Position numbers and translations under genes: made by a program
IMG/VR virus record: IMGVR_UViG_3300002835_011888
Location: 1-27,742 of that record
Source of the DNA: a virus
Reading direction: 5' to 3' (one strand)
DNA: 27,742 nt
The notes under the pieces: model-generated
What the model was told of the DNA's origin: nothing
Databases searched by the model: none
The model's input: the letters and a program-made list of their open reading frames with translations, nothing else
Shown here: positions 7,308 through 14,902 of the stretch, piece after piece
Numbering within the stretch: the stretch's first letter is position 1
How the letters are laid out: each line of letters begins with the position of its first letter

Positions 7308-8321
7308 ATGACAAAACAAAAAGAATCGGTACAAATTGTAAAACTAACTGACTTTAATTTTCCGCCTGAAGTTTTTATCCCATTAAAAAGTGGTAAATTC
7401 ATCGATACTGTAATATCTAAAAAAGGTGGTACCATGCCAGCAACCATTTCGGTTGTAGTTGGTGAACCAGGTTCAGGTAAAACCACAATGTTAGTTGATA
7501 AAATGACTGGTATTGAACGTTATAACCCCGACAAAAAATGTCTTTATATTTCATCTGAAATGAATCCAATTGACAACCGTGAATTAGCTGAAGAACTCCC
7601 ACAATTAATGAATTTGAATACACTTTACATGGCGGATTATGAAAATCCTAAATTAGCCTTGGAACAAGCTCTTGATATGGGTTGGGATTATGTTATCATG
7701 GACTCTTTTATGGATGTGAAAGATAAAATCAAAGACTCACAAAGTAAGATGAACGCTTCAACCGTTGAAACTTGGTTAATTAATCTATTAGTTAAACACA
7801 CTAAAGGTCAAAACGAACTTAAAAAATATACATCTTTCGATGTTATCCAACATATCACTAAAGGTGGTGAGTACGCAGGTTCTACTAAACTTAAACACAA
7901 TACAACAGCTATGATGTTTGTTCGTGTTGATGAAGTTACTGGACAACGTTATTTAGTTTATGTTAAAAACCGTAGAGGTGATACACGTAAAAAACTTTAT
8001 ATGGTTTTAGATAAAATTAGTGGTGAGATTAACTATGACTCTAAAAAATACAATGAGTTAGAAAAGGCTATTGAAATTCAAAAACAAATGGATTCATTTC
8101 AAAATGAAAATGACCAAAAACTTTTGGAACTTCTCCAACAATCAGAAACTTCTGACAAAGAAATTTATAGTAAGGTTCCTTTGGTAAAAGAATTTGTTGA
8201 AGAAGATACCGTTAGTGATGTTTTATTTACTAGTGAAACTGAAGAACAAATAATGAGAGAGTTTGAGGGTGAATCTGATGATGAAATTGAGGCGGAAAGA
8301 ATAATCCAAATGGGTAGATAA
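7308..8321 (+). CDS. RecA-fold P-loop ATPase (RadA/KaiC-like)
   Basis: 337 aa. Walker A GEPGSGKT is at 52-59, followed by 'CLYISSEMNP' (78-87, the RadA/DnaB-like strand after helix 1) and a Walker B-like 'DYVIMDS' with Asp132. A later 'VIQHITKGGEYAGSTKLKHN' resembles the RadA/KaiC segment where lysines, glycines and a histidine contact neighbouring subunits, then 'KNRRGDTRKKL'. The C-terminal 90 residues are acidic and probably flexible. There is no zinc finger or Lon-like domain of bacterial RadA, so this is a core-only form. A likely role is recombination, replication or branch migration in phage DNA metabolism; whether it acts as recombinase or helicase loader cannot be decided. It has its own host-type promoter and precedes the DUF932-like gene. 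Confidence 0.8.
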   Translation: MTKQKESVQIVKLTDFNFPPEVFIPLKSGKFIDTVISKKGGTMPATISVVVGEPGSGKTTMLVDKMTGIERYNPDKKCLYISSEMNPIDNRELAEELPQLMNLNTLYMADYENPKLALEQALDMGWDYVIMDSFMDVKDKIKDSQSKMNASTVETWLINLLVKHTKGQNELKKYTSFDVIQHITKGGEYAGSTKLKHNTTAMMFVRVDEVTGQRYLVYVKNRRGDTRKKLYMVLDKISGEINYDSKKYNELEKAIEIQKQMDSFQNENDQKLLELLQQSETSDKEIYSKVPLVKEFVEEDTVSDVLFTSETEEQIMREFEGESDDEIEAERIIQMGR

Positions 8322-8334
8322 TTATCTATAAAGT

Positions 8335-8365
8335 GTTGTATTTATTAAAAAAATCATTATATTTG
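8335..8365 (+). promoter_or_regulatory. Bacteroidota promoter GTTG-N19-TATATTTG
   Basis: GTTG at 8335-8338 and TATATTTG at 8358-8365 have 19 nt spacing, 18 nt before ATG 8384. Only the first base of the -33 element deviates from TTTG. Confidence 0.75.
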
Positions 8366-8383
8366 TATAAACAATAAAAAAAT

Positions 8384-9484
8384 ATGGAAAACTACGAAAA
8401 TTTTAAAAAAGAAGTAAAAGACAATTATCCCATCCGTAAGAATATGACTCTTGCTGAACTTAACATTGATTTTGAAGATGTTGAAAGTCGTAATGGTAAT
8501 ATCTCTATTGACGGAGTAAAATTAAAACTATCGTCTGGGGCTTTTAAGTCATTACTTAAAACTCTTAAGATTAGTGATTCTTTTATGGGTAAATTTACTG
8601 ATATCTTCGGTATGAATTCTCGTAACCAATTGGTAAAAGTCATTAAAACCAAGATGGCAACTCAAAAAGACATGAAAGTGGCGATTTATATATCCCCTTC
8701 AACTATGAGAGTTGTGGCTATCACTGACGCAAGTAAACCATACATTTCAACAGATTTCTATTTTGATATGGTTGAAAATGTAATCAATGACCACCAATTG
8801 GATGTTGGTAACATGTCAATCTCAAGTGACGGAAACATCCAAATCTCTACTGTAAAAAGTAATTGGGGTTTTGATATTCCTGATTTGAAGGATGAAGCTT
8901 TCCATACAGGTGTTATTGTAACCGCAGGTCCTACTGAGGATATCGCAATTGACCCTTATATTCTTCGTCTTGTTTGTGAGAACGGGATGGTTGGTCCTCG
9001 TCGTCTTGAAATGGGTCCTCGTTTGATGGATAACTCTATTGAAAGTATCAACAAATTTATGACAGATGTTAAAGGTTTGGCTGAAACTAACCAAAAATTT
9101 CAAGGGGTGTTTTCTGACCAAGTAAGAAAAATGAATTCAATTTCAGCTTCTTATAATGAAGTTATGAAACTTCGTGAAATGGTGGCAAACAAAGTTACTG
9201 ACAAGAATGACGCACGTGTTGAGGCAGTTCTTGACCGTTTCTTCCCTACAAACGAAATTAAGGCAGATTACAATCAAAAAGGTTACAACCTTGATACTTT
9301 GACTAATCGTCATTGGAAAAATGCTAAGACTAACATGACTTCTTGGGAACTTCTTAACTCTTTGACTGATGTGGCATCTCACGATTATGGTATGGGTATC
9401 GGTGAATATGCGAAAGCTGATTTGAGAAAACAAGCTGGTTTATTTATGTTCAAAAAGGAACATGATTGTGAATTTGTTTTCTAA
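8384..9484 (+). CDS. DUF932-like phage/plasmid protein
   Basis: 366 aa. The centre of the protein resembles the DUF932 (TIGR03299-like) phage/plasmid family: 'DFYFDMVENVI', then 'DPYILRLVCENGMVG' near residue 190 where the family has its 'VCxNGM' signature, and a C-terminal helical half with 'NRHWKNAKTNMTSWELLNSLTDVASHD'. The function of the family is not established; it often accompanies ssDNA-binding and recombination genes, which agrees with the RecA-fold ATPase just upstream. No membrane or signal segment is present. The gene has its own promoter and a downstream terminator, so it is probably expressed strongly alone. Codon use looks optimised (many CGT and GGT), unlike small neighbours. 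Confidence 0.65.
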   Translation: MENYENFKKEVKDNYPIRKNMTLAELNIDFEDVESRNGNISIDGVKLKLSSGAFKSLLKTLKISDSFMGKFTDIFGMNSRNQLVKVIKTKMATQKDMKVAIYISPSTMRVVAITDASKPYISTDFYFDMVENVINDHQLDVGNMSISSDGNIQISTVKSNWGFDIPDLKDEAFHTGVIVTAGPTEDIAIDPYILRLVCENGMVGPRRLEMGPRLMDNSIESINKFMTDVKGLAETNQKFQGVFSDQVRKMNSISASYNEVMKLREMVANKVTDKNDARVEAVLDRFFPTNEIKADYNQKGYNLDTLTNRHWKNAKTNMTSWELLNSLTDVASHDYGMGIGEYAKADLRKQAGLFMFKKEHDCEFVF

Positions 9485-9504
9485 AAAATTAGTTAGAAAA
9501 AATC

Positions 9505-9536
9505 AATGGGAATCTTTTTAGGTTCCCATTTTTTTT
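9505..9536 (+). terminator. Rho-independent terminator after the DUF932-like gene
   Basis: AATGGGAA (9505-9512), 10-nt loop, TTCCCATT (9523-9530), then a T run. The T tract runs directly into the next promoter box (TATCTTTG at 9538). Confidence 0.85.
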
Positions 9537-9537
9537 A

Positions 9538-9545
9538 TATCTTTG
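9538..9545 (+). promoter_or_regulatory. -7 box TATCTTTG, leaderless arrangement
   Basis: TATCTTTG ends only 4 nt before ATG 9550, so transcription should begin at or next to the start codon. No clear -33 TTTG at ideal spacing; that region is the terminator stem. Confidence 0.65.
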
Positions 9546-9549
9546 TGGT

Positions 9550-9789
9550 ATGAAAGTAAGAGTTTACCCACTATCAGAAAGATATCCAAATTATTATTTC
9601 GAACATTATTTTGAACCAAACTACGGTTTGGATGGTGAAGTAGCTGGTTTTACTTACAACACCAATAATAGTGTTCACCCTGGTTGGTATGGGTATGAAA
9701 TTTTCAAAAGAGATATTAATATGGGTGTTATAAAAATTATCGAAAATATTAAACCAAAACAAGAACTTAAAAAATTATCATTCGTATGA
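9550..9789 (+). CDS. Hypothetical 79-aa protein
   Basis: No family recognised. Rich in Tyr and aromatic residues in the first 60 positions ('YPNYYFEHYFEPNYG', 'HPGWYGYEIF'), probably a small beta fold. There is no signal or membrane segment. The start sits 4 nt after a TATCTTTG box, so the mRNA is predicted leaderless. The stop overlaps the next gene (ATGA), so the two genes are co-translated. Confidence 0.65.
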   Translation: MKVRVYPLSERYPNYYFEHYFEPNYGLDGEVAGFTYNTNNSVHPGWYGYEIFKRDINMGVIKIIENIKPKQELKKLSFV

Positions 9790-9968
9790 GCAGAATTAAA
9801 GAACAATTTATTGATGAAATTAATCGTGTAAATGAAGACTACGATTATCAGTACACAGAATGGCTTAAACAACAAGAGGATAAAGCTATTGTGGATTTTT
9901 ATGAGGAAAATAAAGAAAGATTTGAGTGTGAAAAAATATTTGCTCTAACAAATACTTACCCTTTTTAA
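9786..9968 (+). CDS. Hypothetical 60-aa helical protein
   Basis: Small charged protein, predicted mostly helical ('IKEQFIDEINRVNEDYDYQY', 'LKQQEDKAIVDFYEENKERF'), of unknown function. It starts inside the previous stop (ATGA overlap) and ends 4 nt inside the convergent 558-aa gene. No conserved motif seen; coupling to its neighbour is the main support. Confidence 0.6.
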   Translation: MSRIKEQFIDEINRVNEDYDYQYTEWLKQQEDKAIVDFYEENKERFECEKIFALTNTYPF

Positions 9969-11641
9969 TCTGTTGGGAAGATGTAGTATCTATCACCTTC
10001 TATGTTTACATACTCGTAATTACCAGTCCTACTAAAATATTCGTAATCTAAATCATCTGCCATATCATTAATTAATTCGGTTTCGTCAATACCAACCAAA
10101 CCGTTTTTAATGGCAAATTTATCTAAACCAGTTTTACTACTCCAGTAACCAAACTCTTCCAACCAATCTAATGGGTCGTCTGTCATACGAGTAACATAAG
10201 TTTCATAATAATCGTCACGAATTCTATCTTTAATAGATTGTAAAAGTTTATCGTTTGTTTTTTCTATTGATTCATTTTCAATTTCTAATTCTGACAATTC
10301 TTGTTCTTCGTCTTCATCTAATTCACCATATCTTTCCATCATATCATCAATATCTTCTTGATTAGTTTCCATGATTGATTGATTAACTTCCCATTCTTCA
10401 ACCATAGCTTTGGTTTCTTTGTCCAATCTTTTTCCTTCGTGTAATATATCGTCAGTTACATTTAAATCCCCTATATAATTTTCAGCCATATCATTTGCTA
10501 TAGTCCTTGGGTCGTTAATATAAATGTATTTTTCGGGATTATTACCAATAGCTTCCCAAATACCTAAATCGTTAATATAATTTTCCGCCCATTCGTGTTT
10601 CGCCCTCTCAACCTCATCTGTTGTTGCTACAGCATAATCATCACTACCGTCTACGGTATAAACACGCATACCGTAATAACCGTAATCTCTTTGTTCAACC
10701 TCTTCAACTTCTTCTTCACTTAAAGCCAAATGCTCAACCAAAGCTTGGGTGTAAGGATCTTCAACGTAAGCCATGTTGGCATACATTTCATCCATTTGTC
10801 TTTGCATGTATTTTAAAATATTCCCCTTAACAGAGGCCGGAACCGTATCTAAATAATCATAACCAGAAGAACCTCTACTTGCTATATTAGTATCCTCAGC
10901 ATTCCATAATTTAATTTTATCGGTATTTAAAGTCCAAACTGATGGGTTACCTGGTGTTGAGGTAACGTATTTATTTACTTTTTTCGTATAAGGAATTTGC
11001 CAAGCAACCTTGTATTCAGTATCTTTAGAAGTTTTATTTTTGTTAATTACGTAAATTAAAAAGTTACGGTCAGTTTCACGTTTAAAGTGTGAACTATTTT
11101 CTTTGGATGTTGTACACCACTTAGTACCGGCTCCATATACACAAGAAGACTCCCAATTTTTTGGTCTAACTACCAACCAATTTTTATCTTCATAGATTTT
11201 ATCAGAATTTTTCTTCGCGTCTTTTTGTTTATTCTTTTCGTCTTTTCTTTCTTTTGCTTGAGATAAATCAAAACCCAAAAAATTAATCATTTCACTGTCA
11301 GTAAATTTATATTGATACAAATCAGTAGTACCAACTTTCTTACCATCTTCAACATATACCATATAAGGTAATAATTCGTGAAATTTTTTAACCAACATCA
11401 TTAAAAACTCTTGAGGTGTGTTAAATTGCATAGCCTCATCCAAAATATCTTCAACAGATTGGATTGTTGGTCCATGGGTCATAGCCTTAACCAACCAATC
11501 AAGATATTTGTTGTTACCTGACGGGTCTTCTTTTACAAAATAGTCAATAATAGCAGGGTCAACTTCAGGATATTTTTTCTTAACATCATCAACCCTGTTT
11601 TCTAATAAAACTTTTCTTATGTTTTCTAAAATTATGTTCAT
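9965..11641 (-). CDS. 'TKWC' domain protein, tagged, 558 aa
   Basis: Unknown function; paralogous to the protein at 19551-20939. N-terminus 'MNIILENIRKVLLE-NR' ends in L-L-E at residue 14, a possible capsid-targeting propeptide with a (L/I)-x-E cleavage site (inference). Then 'KKYPEVDPAIIDYFVKEDPS' and 'GNNKYLDWLVK' (to residue 52), shared with the paralog. The central shared block (148-200) is 'KIYEDKNWLVVRP', 'SSCVYGAGTKWCTTS', 'FLIYVINK'. The C-terminal half is strongly acidic with coiled-coil-like stretches ('EEVEEVEQ', 'DEDEEQELSELEIENESIEK'), absent from the paralog. I recall TKWC-type blocks in other large phages without a known function; no catalytic assignment is possible. The start shares the palindromic motif at 11659-11672 with the divergent gene. 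Confidence 0.7.
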   Translation of the reverse strand: MNIILENIRKVLLENRVDDVKKKYPEVDPAIIDYFVKEDPSGNNKYLDWLVKAMTHGPTIQSVEDILDEAMQFNTPQEFLMMLVKKFHELLPYMVYVEDGKKVGTTDLYQYKFTDSEMINFLGFDLSQAKERKDEKNKQKDAKKNSDKIYEDKNWLVVRPKNWESSCVYGAGTKWCTTSKENSSHFKRETDRNFLIYVINKNKTSKDTEYKVAWQIPYTKKVNKYVTSTPGNPSVWTLNTDKIKLWNAEDTNIASRGSSGYDYLDTVPASVKGNILKYMQRQMDEMYANMAYVEDPYTQALVEHLALSEEEVEEVEQRDYGYYGMRVYTVDGSDDYAVATTDEVERAKHEWAENYINDLGIWEAIGNNPEKYIYINDPRTIANDMAENYIGDLNVTDDILHEGKRLDKETKAMVEEWEVNQSIMETNQEDIDDMMERYGELDEDEEQELSELEIENESIEKTNDKLLQSIKDRIRDDYYETYVTRMTDDPLDWLEEFGYWSSKTGLDKFAIKNGLVGIDETELINDMADDLDYEYFSRTGNYEYVNIEGDRYYIFPTD

Positions 11642-11658
11642 TAAAGAAATTTTTGATT

Positions 11659-11672
11659 ATATTTATAAATAT
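11659..11672. promoter_or_regulatory. Palindromic bidirectional ATATTTATAAATAT motif
   Basis: Perfect 14-bp palindrome, two overlapping copies of ATATTTAT, one on each strand. The minus-strand copy is 23 nt from ATG 11641 and the plus-strand copy 20 nt from ATG 11687, matching the spacing of this motif at other genes. Confidence 0.6.
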
Positions 11673-11686
11673 CAAAATTTAACTAA

Positions 11687-12481
11687 ATGGCACGTACTAA
11701 ATTTGAAAACGATTATAAAGTTGCGATAAGTAACATTATTAAAGATATATATGAAAATACTCCATATTGGGGTATTGGTTCTGCCGGTAATGAAGGCGTA
11801 GTTAGACCTTTGACTGACGAAGATGACCTTAATTGGTCAAATTATAATTTTATTAATACACATTATATTGTTAGAGATAAAATTGTTATACCTTATTTAA
11901 AAAATATTGGTGATTTTACTATAGATTTTAATAAAAGTTACACCGAAGATGAAGGTAACCGTAATTTTTTTAGATTATTATGGCAAGAAAGACAAAATAT
12001 TTTTGGTCCAAACTCTACTTTAAAAAATGATATTGTAAATACGGTAAATAAAACAAGACGTAGTGGGGTTAAAAGGGAAAATTTTGTTAAAATTGTTTTA
12101 GAATCATTACCTGAAACTAAAGTTACTATGGTTTCCGAAGCTGGTGGTAGTTTAGATTTTGCAGGTATTGATATGTCTATAGAATCAAATTATAACGGAT
12201 TTCCTAGAAAATCGTCAACTGCACAAGTTAAAACTTTTGAAAATCTATCAAAAGGTAAAAAATATTGGTATGTATCGACAGATTCTCTAAGAAGAGATTA
12301 CAACACTGATTTGATAATTTTTGGGAAACAGAGTGGTCAGGAGTATCACGTCGCAGTTTTCGATAATCAACCTAAAAAATTTATTTTTGAATCTGACAGA
12401 GTAATAATACCAATAGATTTGTGTAAAATTTTAATTAACTACAACGCTATAACAGCTAAAAGTGTCGTTAAAAATTACTGA
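11687..12481 (+). CDS. Putative PD-(D/E)XK-type nuclease
   Basis: 264 aa, no family name recognised. Residues around 150-185 read 'SEAGGSLDFAGIDMSIE' followed by 'STAQVKTFE'. The arrangement D-x(3)-G-I-D ... Q-V-K is the usual core of restriction-endonuclease-like (PD-(D/E)XK) folds, where the Asp and Lys bind metal. Before it is a helical half with 'FFRLLWQERQNIFG'; after it 'DLIIFGKQSGQEYHVAVF' may complete the fold. The role could be DNA degradation, resolution or modification-dependent cleavage. It is the only plus-strand gene in this section, driven by the plus-facing half of the palindromic motif, and it overlaps the convergent 405-aa gene by 7 nt. The nuclease call is from motif spacing only. 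Confidence 0.5.
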   Translation: MARTKFENDYKVAISNIIKDIYENTPYWGIGSAGNEGVVRPLTDEDDLNWSNYNFINTHYIVRDKIVIPYLKNIGDFTIDFNKSYTEDEGNRNFFRLLWQERQNIFGPNSTLKNDIVNTVNKTRRSGVKRENFVKIVLESLPETKVTMVSEAGGSLDFAGIDMSIESNYNGFPRKSSTAQVKTFENLSKGKKYWYVSTDSLRRDYNTDLIIFGKQSGQEYHVAVFDNQPKKFIFESDRVIIPIDLCKILINYNAITAKSVVKNY

Positions 12482-13692
12482 CAAAAAACTTTAGACTTAA
12501 CATCAACGTCAAGCTCTTGAGGGATTAACTGGTTACTGTGTGTTTTTGAATCATACGTGTAAGCGATAATGTTTGGGTTTTTTATTCTAAACCTAACACT
12601 TAATCTACGTTCATCACAACCTCTTTGACCTTTATTACTCCAGTAAAACTCAATATCTTTTTTTAACACAATAATGTTTCTGTCGTACATAATACCATCA
12701 ACATTATCAGAGATTTTGTTAATCATGTATTGACCATTTTTTTCAACATTTTTAAAAATACTATCAATAATGTAATTATATAAATCTTTAAAATCTTCCT
12801 CGTAAGCTATTTCAGGTATGTCACTATTTTTGTATATAGCAAAATATTCTGAAAAATAACTATCAATTTCGTAATCAAATTTTTTAACCTCAATACTGGA
12901 ACCCTGTGGGATTATAACATCTTCACCAACCATTAAATCACTTTTTACTTTTAAATCTGATTTAAAAAGTAAGTCTTCTATATCAGTATTTAATACAGCC
13001 TTAGAGACTGAATCGATAAATAATTTAACATCAATATTTCCTTCATAAACACTTCTAACCATTTTAAAAAATGATTCTGATTTACCAGTTTCGGGATTTA
13101 TTTGACCATGACTTAATTTACTTTTACCTCTTAATAAATCAAAATTATTACCTGAAAAAGATTCTTCGTATTTAGAATACTCTTTATATCTAGCTTTCTT
13201 TAAAAATTCTTCTAACTGGTTTTGTGGTACAGATTCTTTATTTCTAAAACTTATAAGTGCTTTTTTAACATCATCTTTTTCAAATTCAGGGTCTTTTAAA
13301 AATTTAGATATTAACCTTAAAGAGTTGGCTGGATTTTCATTTTTTAAAATAACTTTGATAGTTTTTATAAAAACAATCCTATTATCTTTTTTAATGGGTT
13401 TAAAAAAGTTATATAAATTAACTATTGCACCATAAGTTTCTTCAGCTAAAGCTTGTGGTAATTCATCTAAAATTTTAGCTAAATCACAATACACACTATC
13501 TTTGATGTTGTGTGATATATCTTCCCCACAAAGTTGGCTTAGTTTTAAATTTTTTTCTGCATCAATACTTTCAGAAATCAGACTTCTACGTAAAAAAGAA
13601 GTTTCATTCAACATAGGTCTTCTTTTTAATGCCTCTTGAACTTGATAACCTCTACGTAATAACGCTCTTTCTTTATGTCCTTTAATTGCCAT
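12475..13692 (-). CDS. Hypothetical 405-aa protein, possibly processed
   Basis: Unknown. The first 27 residues are basic ('MAIKGHKERALLRRGYQVQE', 'ALKRR'), then come two (L/I)-x-E sites close together: 'MLNE-TS' (E30) and 'LISE-S' (E39). That is the same pattern as the tags of neighbouring minus-strand proteins and could be a cleaved N-terminal propeptide. The rest is helical to about 250, then beta-rich, ending with 'KGQRGCDERRLSVRFRI' and 'DVDVKSKVF'. There is no recognised catalytic motif, signal peptide or membrane segment. An ATATTTAT motif lies 5 nt upstream of ATG. Its stop overlaps the convergent nuclease-like gene by 7 nt. Confidence 0.65.
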   Translation of the reverse strand: MAIKGHKERALLRRGYQVQEALKRRPMLNETSFLRRSLISESIDAEKNLKLSQLCGEDISHNIKDSVYCDLAKILDELPQALAEETYGAIVNLYNFFKPIKKDNRIVFIKTIKVILKNENPANSLRLISKFLKDPEFEKDDVKKALISFRNKESVPQNQLEEFLKKARYKEYSKYEESFSGNNFDLLRGKSKLSHGQINPETGKSESFFKMVRSVYEGNIDVKLFIDSVSKAVLNTDIEDLLFKSDLKVKSDLMVGEDVIIPQGSSIEVKKFDYEIDSYFSEYFAIYKNSDIPEIAYEEDFKDLYNYIIDSIFKNVEKNGQYMINKISDNVDGIMYDRNIIVLKKDIEFYWSNKGQRGCDERRLSVRFRIKNPNIIAYTYDSKTHSNQLIPQELDVDVKSKVFCQ

Positions 13693-13697
13693 CAGAT

Positions 13698-13705
13698 ATA
13701 AATAT
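13698..13705 (-). promoter_or_regulatory. ATATTTAT promoter-like motif (405-aa gene)
   Basis: Lies 5 nt before ATG 13692 inside GATATTTATATC (coding strand), which is GATAT-TT-ATATC, an inverted repeat around a 2-nt centre. It abuts the stop of the upstream gene. Confidence 0.5.
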
Positions 13706-13950
13706 CAATCAACATTGTCAATGGTACCATCTTCTTTTATTATAAAAGAAAAAGGTAGTCTAAAATTGTAATCGTGTGAAAAAGTTTTTATTGGGTAATT
13801 TGGATTGTAAATTTTATGGTTATTGTGTTTGAATAGATTGTTCGAAGACCAGCGTAAATAAGATTTTTTATCTTCAAATTCTGCTATTTTATCTATATAA
13901 CCTGTTTGATTTGTAATACTTAATACGGAATCGTATAATTCATCTATCAT
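13705..13950 (-). CDS. Hypothetical 81-aa protein
   Basis: No family recognised. Contains 'YLRWSSNNLFKHNNHKIYNP' and ends with 'FSFIIKEDGTIDNVD', rich in Asn, Tyr and Phe. There is no signal or membrane segment. It is preceded by a 50-nt AT-rich gap in which I see only a partial motif (AATATTTAG), so its promoter is unclear. It is downstream of the 137-aa gene and may be read through from it. Confidence 0.55.
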   Translation of the reverse strand: MIDELYDSVLSITNQTGYIDKIAEFEDKKSYLRWSSNNLFKHNNHKIYNPNYPIKTFSHDYNFRLPFSFIIKEDGTIDNVD

Positions 13951-14000
13951 AAATTTGATTGTTTAGATAAAACTAAATAATTTATAATTGATACTAAATA

Positions 14001-14414
14001 TTACTTTTTAAAATCCTCGAAATCTTCCGGGTTAAGACCTTCCAAGTATTCAAGATGTTCTATAATAAGCTCTAATTGGTTAACAACTTCCTCTATATAA
14101 CCTTCCGAATATACCTCTTCTGGGTACATATCTACTAAAACATCTGGTTCTTTGGCCTGAATTATCATTAAATCTTCTACAATATCGTATAAAGCCTTAG
14201 TCATATCACTAAAACTTTTTCTAGCTCTATCACTAAAGTTTTTTTCTTCATATTCAGGAGCGTTTTCAGGGTCTAAACCTTCTTTACGTTCACTTAAATA
14301 TTGTTTAATTGCTTTATCAATTTTAGATTCATGCACAAAGGTACCACCCTGTTTTAGTTTTTCACTAACAAGTTTTTTAACTTTATCATTGTTAATTCTA
14401 ACTCTCTTTTTCAT
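14001..14414 (-). CDS. Hypothetical 137-aa acidic helical protein
   Basis: Unknown. Basic N-terminus ('MKKRVRINNDKVKKLVSEKL') followed by 'FVHESKIDKAIKQYLSERKE', then a strongly acidic helical body ('YPEEVYSEGYIEEVVNQLEL') ending 'EHLEYLEGLNPEDFEDFKK'. The N-terminal helix ending V-S-E near residue 18 is a weaker version of the tags on neighbouring minus-strand proteins. An ATATTTAT motif lies 19 nt upstream of the ATG. Confidence 0.6.
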   Translation of the reverse strand: MKKRVRINNDKVKKLVSEKLKQGGTFVHESKIDKAIKQYLSERKEGLDPENAPEYEEKNFSDRARKSFSDMTKALYDIVEDLMIIQAKEPDVLVDMYPEEVYSEGYIEEVVNQLELIIEHLEYLEGLNPEDFEDFKK

Positions 14415-14433
14415 TTTACCTTTATGTTTAATA

Positions 14434-14441
14434 ATAAATAT
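14434..14441 (-). promoter_or_regulatory. ATATTTAT promoter-like motif (137-aa gene)
   Basis: Coding strand ATATTTATTATT, 19 nt before ATG 14414, in the 31-nt gap between two minus-strand genes. Confidence 0.55.
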
Positions 14442-14445
14442 GTCT

Positions 14446-14685
14446 TTAGATATTAAATTTTAAAGTTTCTATACCTTCAAAATCGTCAAATTCTTTTTTA
14501 CTAATTTCTTTAACAGTAAAACCGTTATCAAAAAAACCATCCAAAAACTCAACCATGTCTTCAGCCTCAGTAATCAATTTAACTTTAAAAATAGACTCAC
14601 CGTTTTTAGATATTTCAATATATCTAGCTTTAGATTCAAGTAGTGAATCCAAAATAATAAACACTTTACTAGCTTTATCTTCCAT
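14446..14685 (-). CDS. Hypothetical 79-aa protein
   Basis: Unknown small alpha/beta protein: 'ASKVFIILDSLLESKARYIE' then 'FKVKLITEAEDMVEFLDGFF' and a C-terminal 'FDDFEGIETLKFNI'. It begins with an ATATTTAT motif only 5 nt upstream of ATG and overlaps the end of the upstream 60-aa gene by 11 nt. 'LLE-S' near residue 16 resembles the (L/I)-x-E sites of neighbours. Confidence 0.6.
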   Translation of the reverse strand: MEDKASKVFIILDSLLESKARYIEISKNGESIFKVKLITEAEDMVEFLDGFFDNGFTVKEISKKEFDDFEGIETLKFNI

Positions 14686-14857
14686 TGCTAATAAATATAT
14701 GTGGTTTTAACCTATATTCAGGTTCAATCGATTTTTCTTTGTATTCTAATTTACCGTTTTTAAGATACGGTACATACATTTCCATCATTCTTATATGAGC
14801 GTCTATAAAACTAGATGACCTACTTCTAACATAAGCATTAACAAAATAATTTTTCAT
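14675..14857 (-). CDS. Hypothetical 60-aa protein
   Basis: Unknown. Reads 'MKNYFVNAYVRSRSSSFIDA', then 'MMEMYVPYLKNGKLEYKEK' and 'YRLKPHIFISNGR'. I prefer ATG 14857; an upstream TTG (14875) would extend it by six residues. It is divergent from uvdE, with 45 nt between starts. Confidence 0.5.
   Translation of the reverse strand: MKNYFVNAYVRSRSSSFIDAHIRMMEMYVPYLKNGKLEYKEKSIEPEYRLKPHIFISNGR
14691..14698 (-). promoter_or_regulatory. ATATTTAT promoter-like motif (79-aa gene)
   Basis: Coding strand ATATATTTATTAG, 5 nt upstream of ATG 14685, inside the end of the upstream gene. Confidence 0.5.
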
Positions 14858-14866
14858 AAGATTAAT

Positions 14867-14898
14867 ATTGTACAATAAAATATAAATGTGTATGTTTG
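14867..14898 (+). promoter_or_regulatory. Promoter ATTG-N20-TATGTTTG, leaderless arrangement
   Basis: ATTG at 14867-14870 and TATGTTTG at 14891-14898 have 20 nt spacing. The -7 box ends 4 nt before the uvdE ATG at 14903. This fixes the start: the in-frame ATG at 14888 lies upstream of and across the box. Confidence 0.75.
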
Positions 14899-14902
14899 TA
14901 TT

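Noticed and set aside
7163-7486. 107-codon minus-strand frame across the DUF3310/ATPase divergent region
   Set aside because: It covers the promoter and the start of the RecA-fold ATPase gene in antisense and overlaps DUF3310; no motif of its own.
8822-9433. Two minus-strand frames (99 and 96 codons) within the DUF932-like gene
   Set aside because: Antisense shadows of a gene with its own promoter and terminator.
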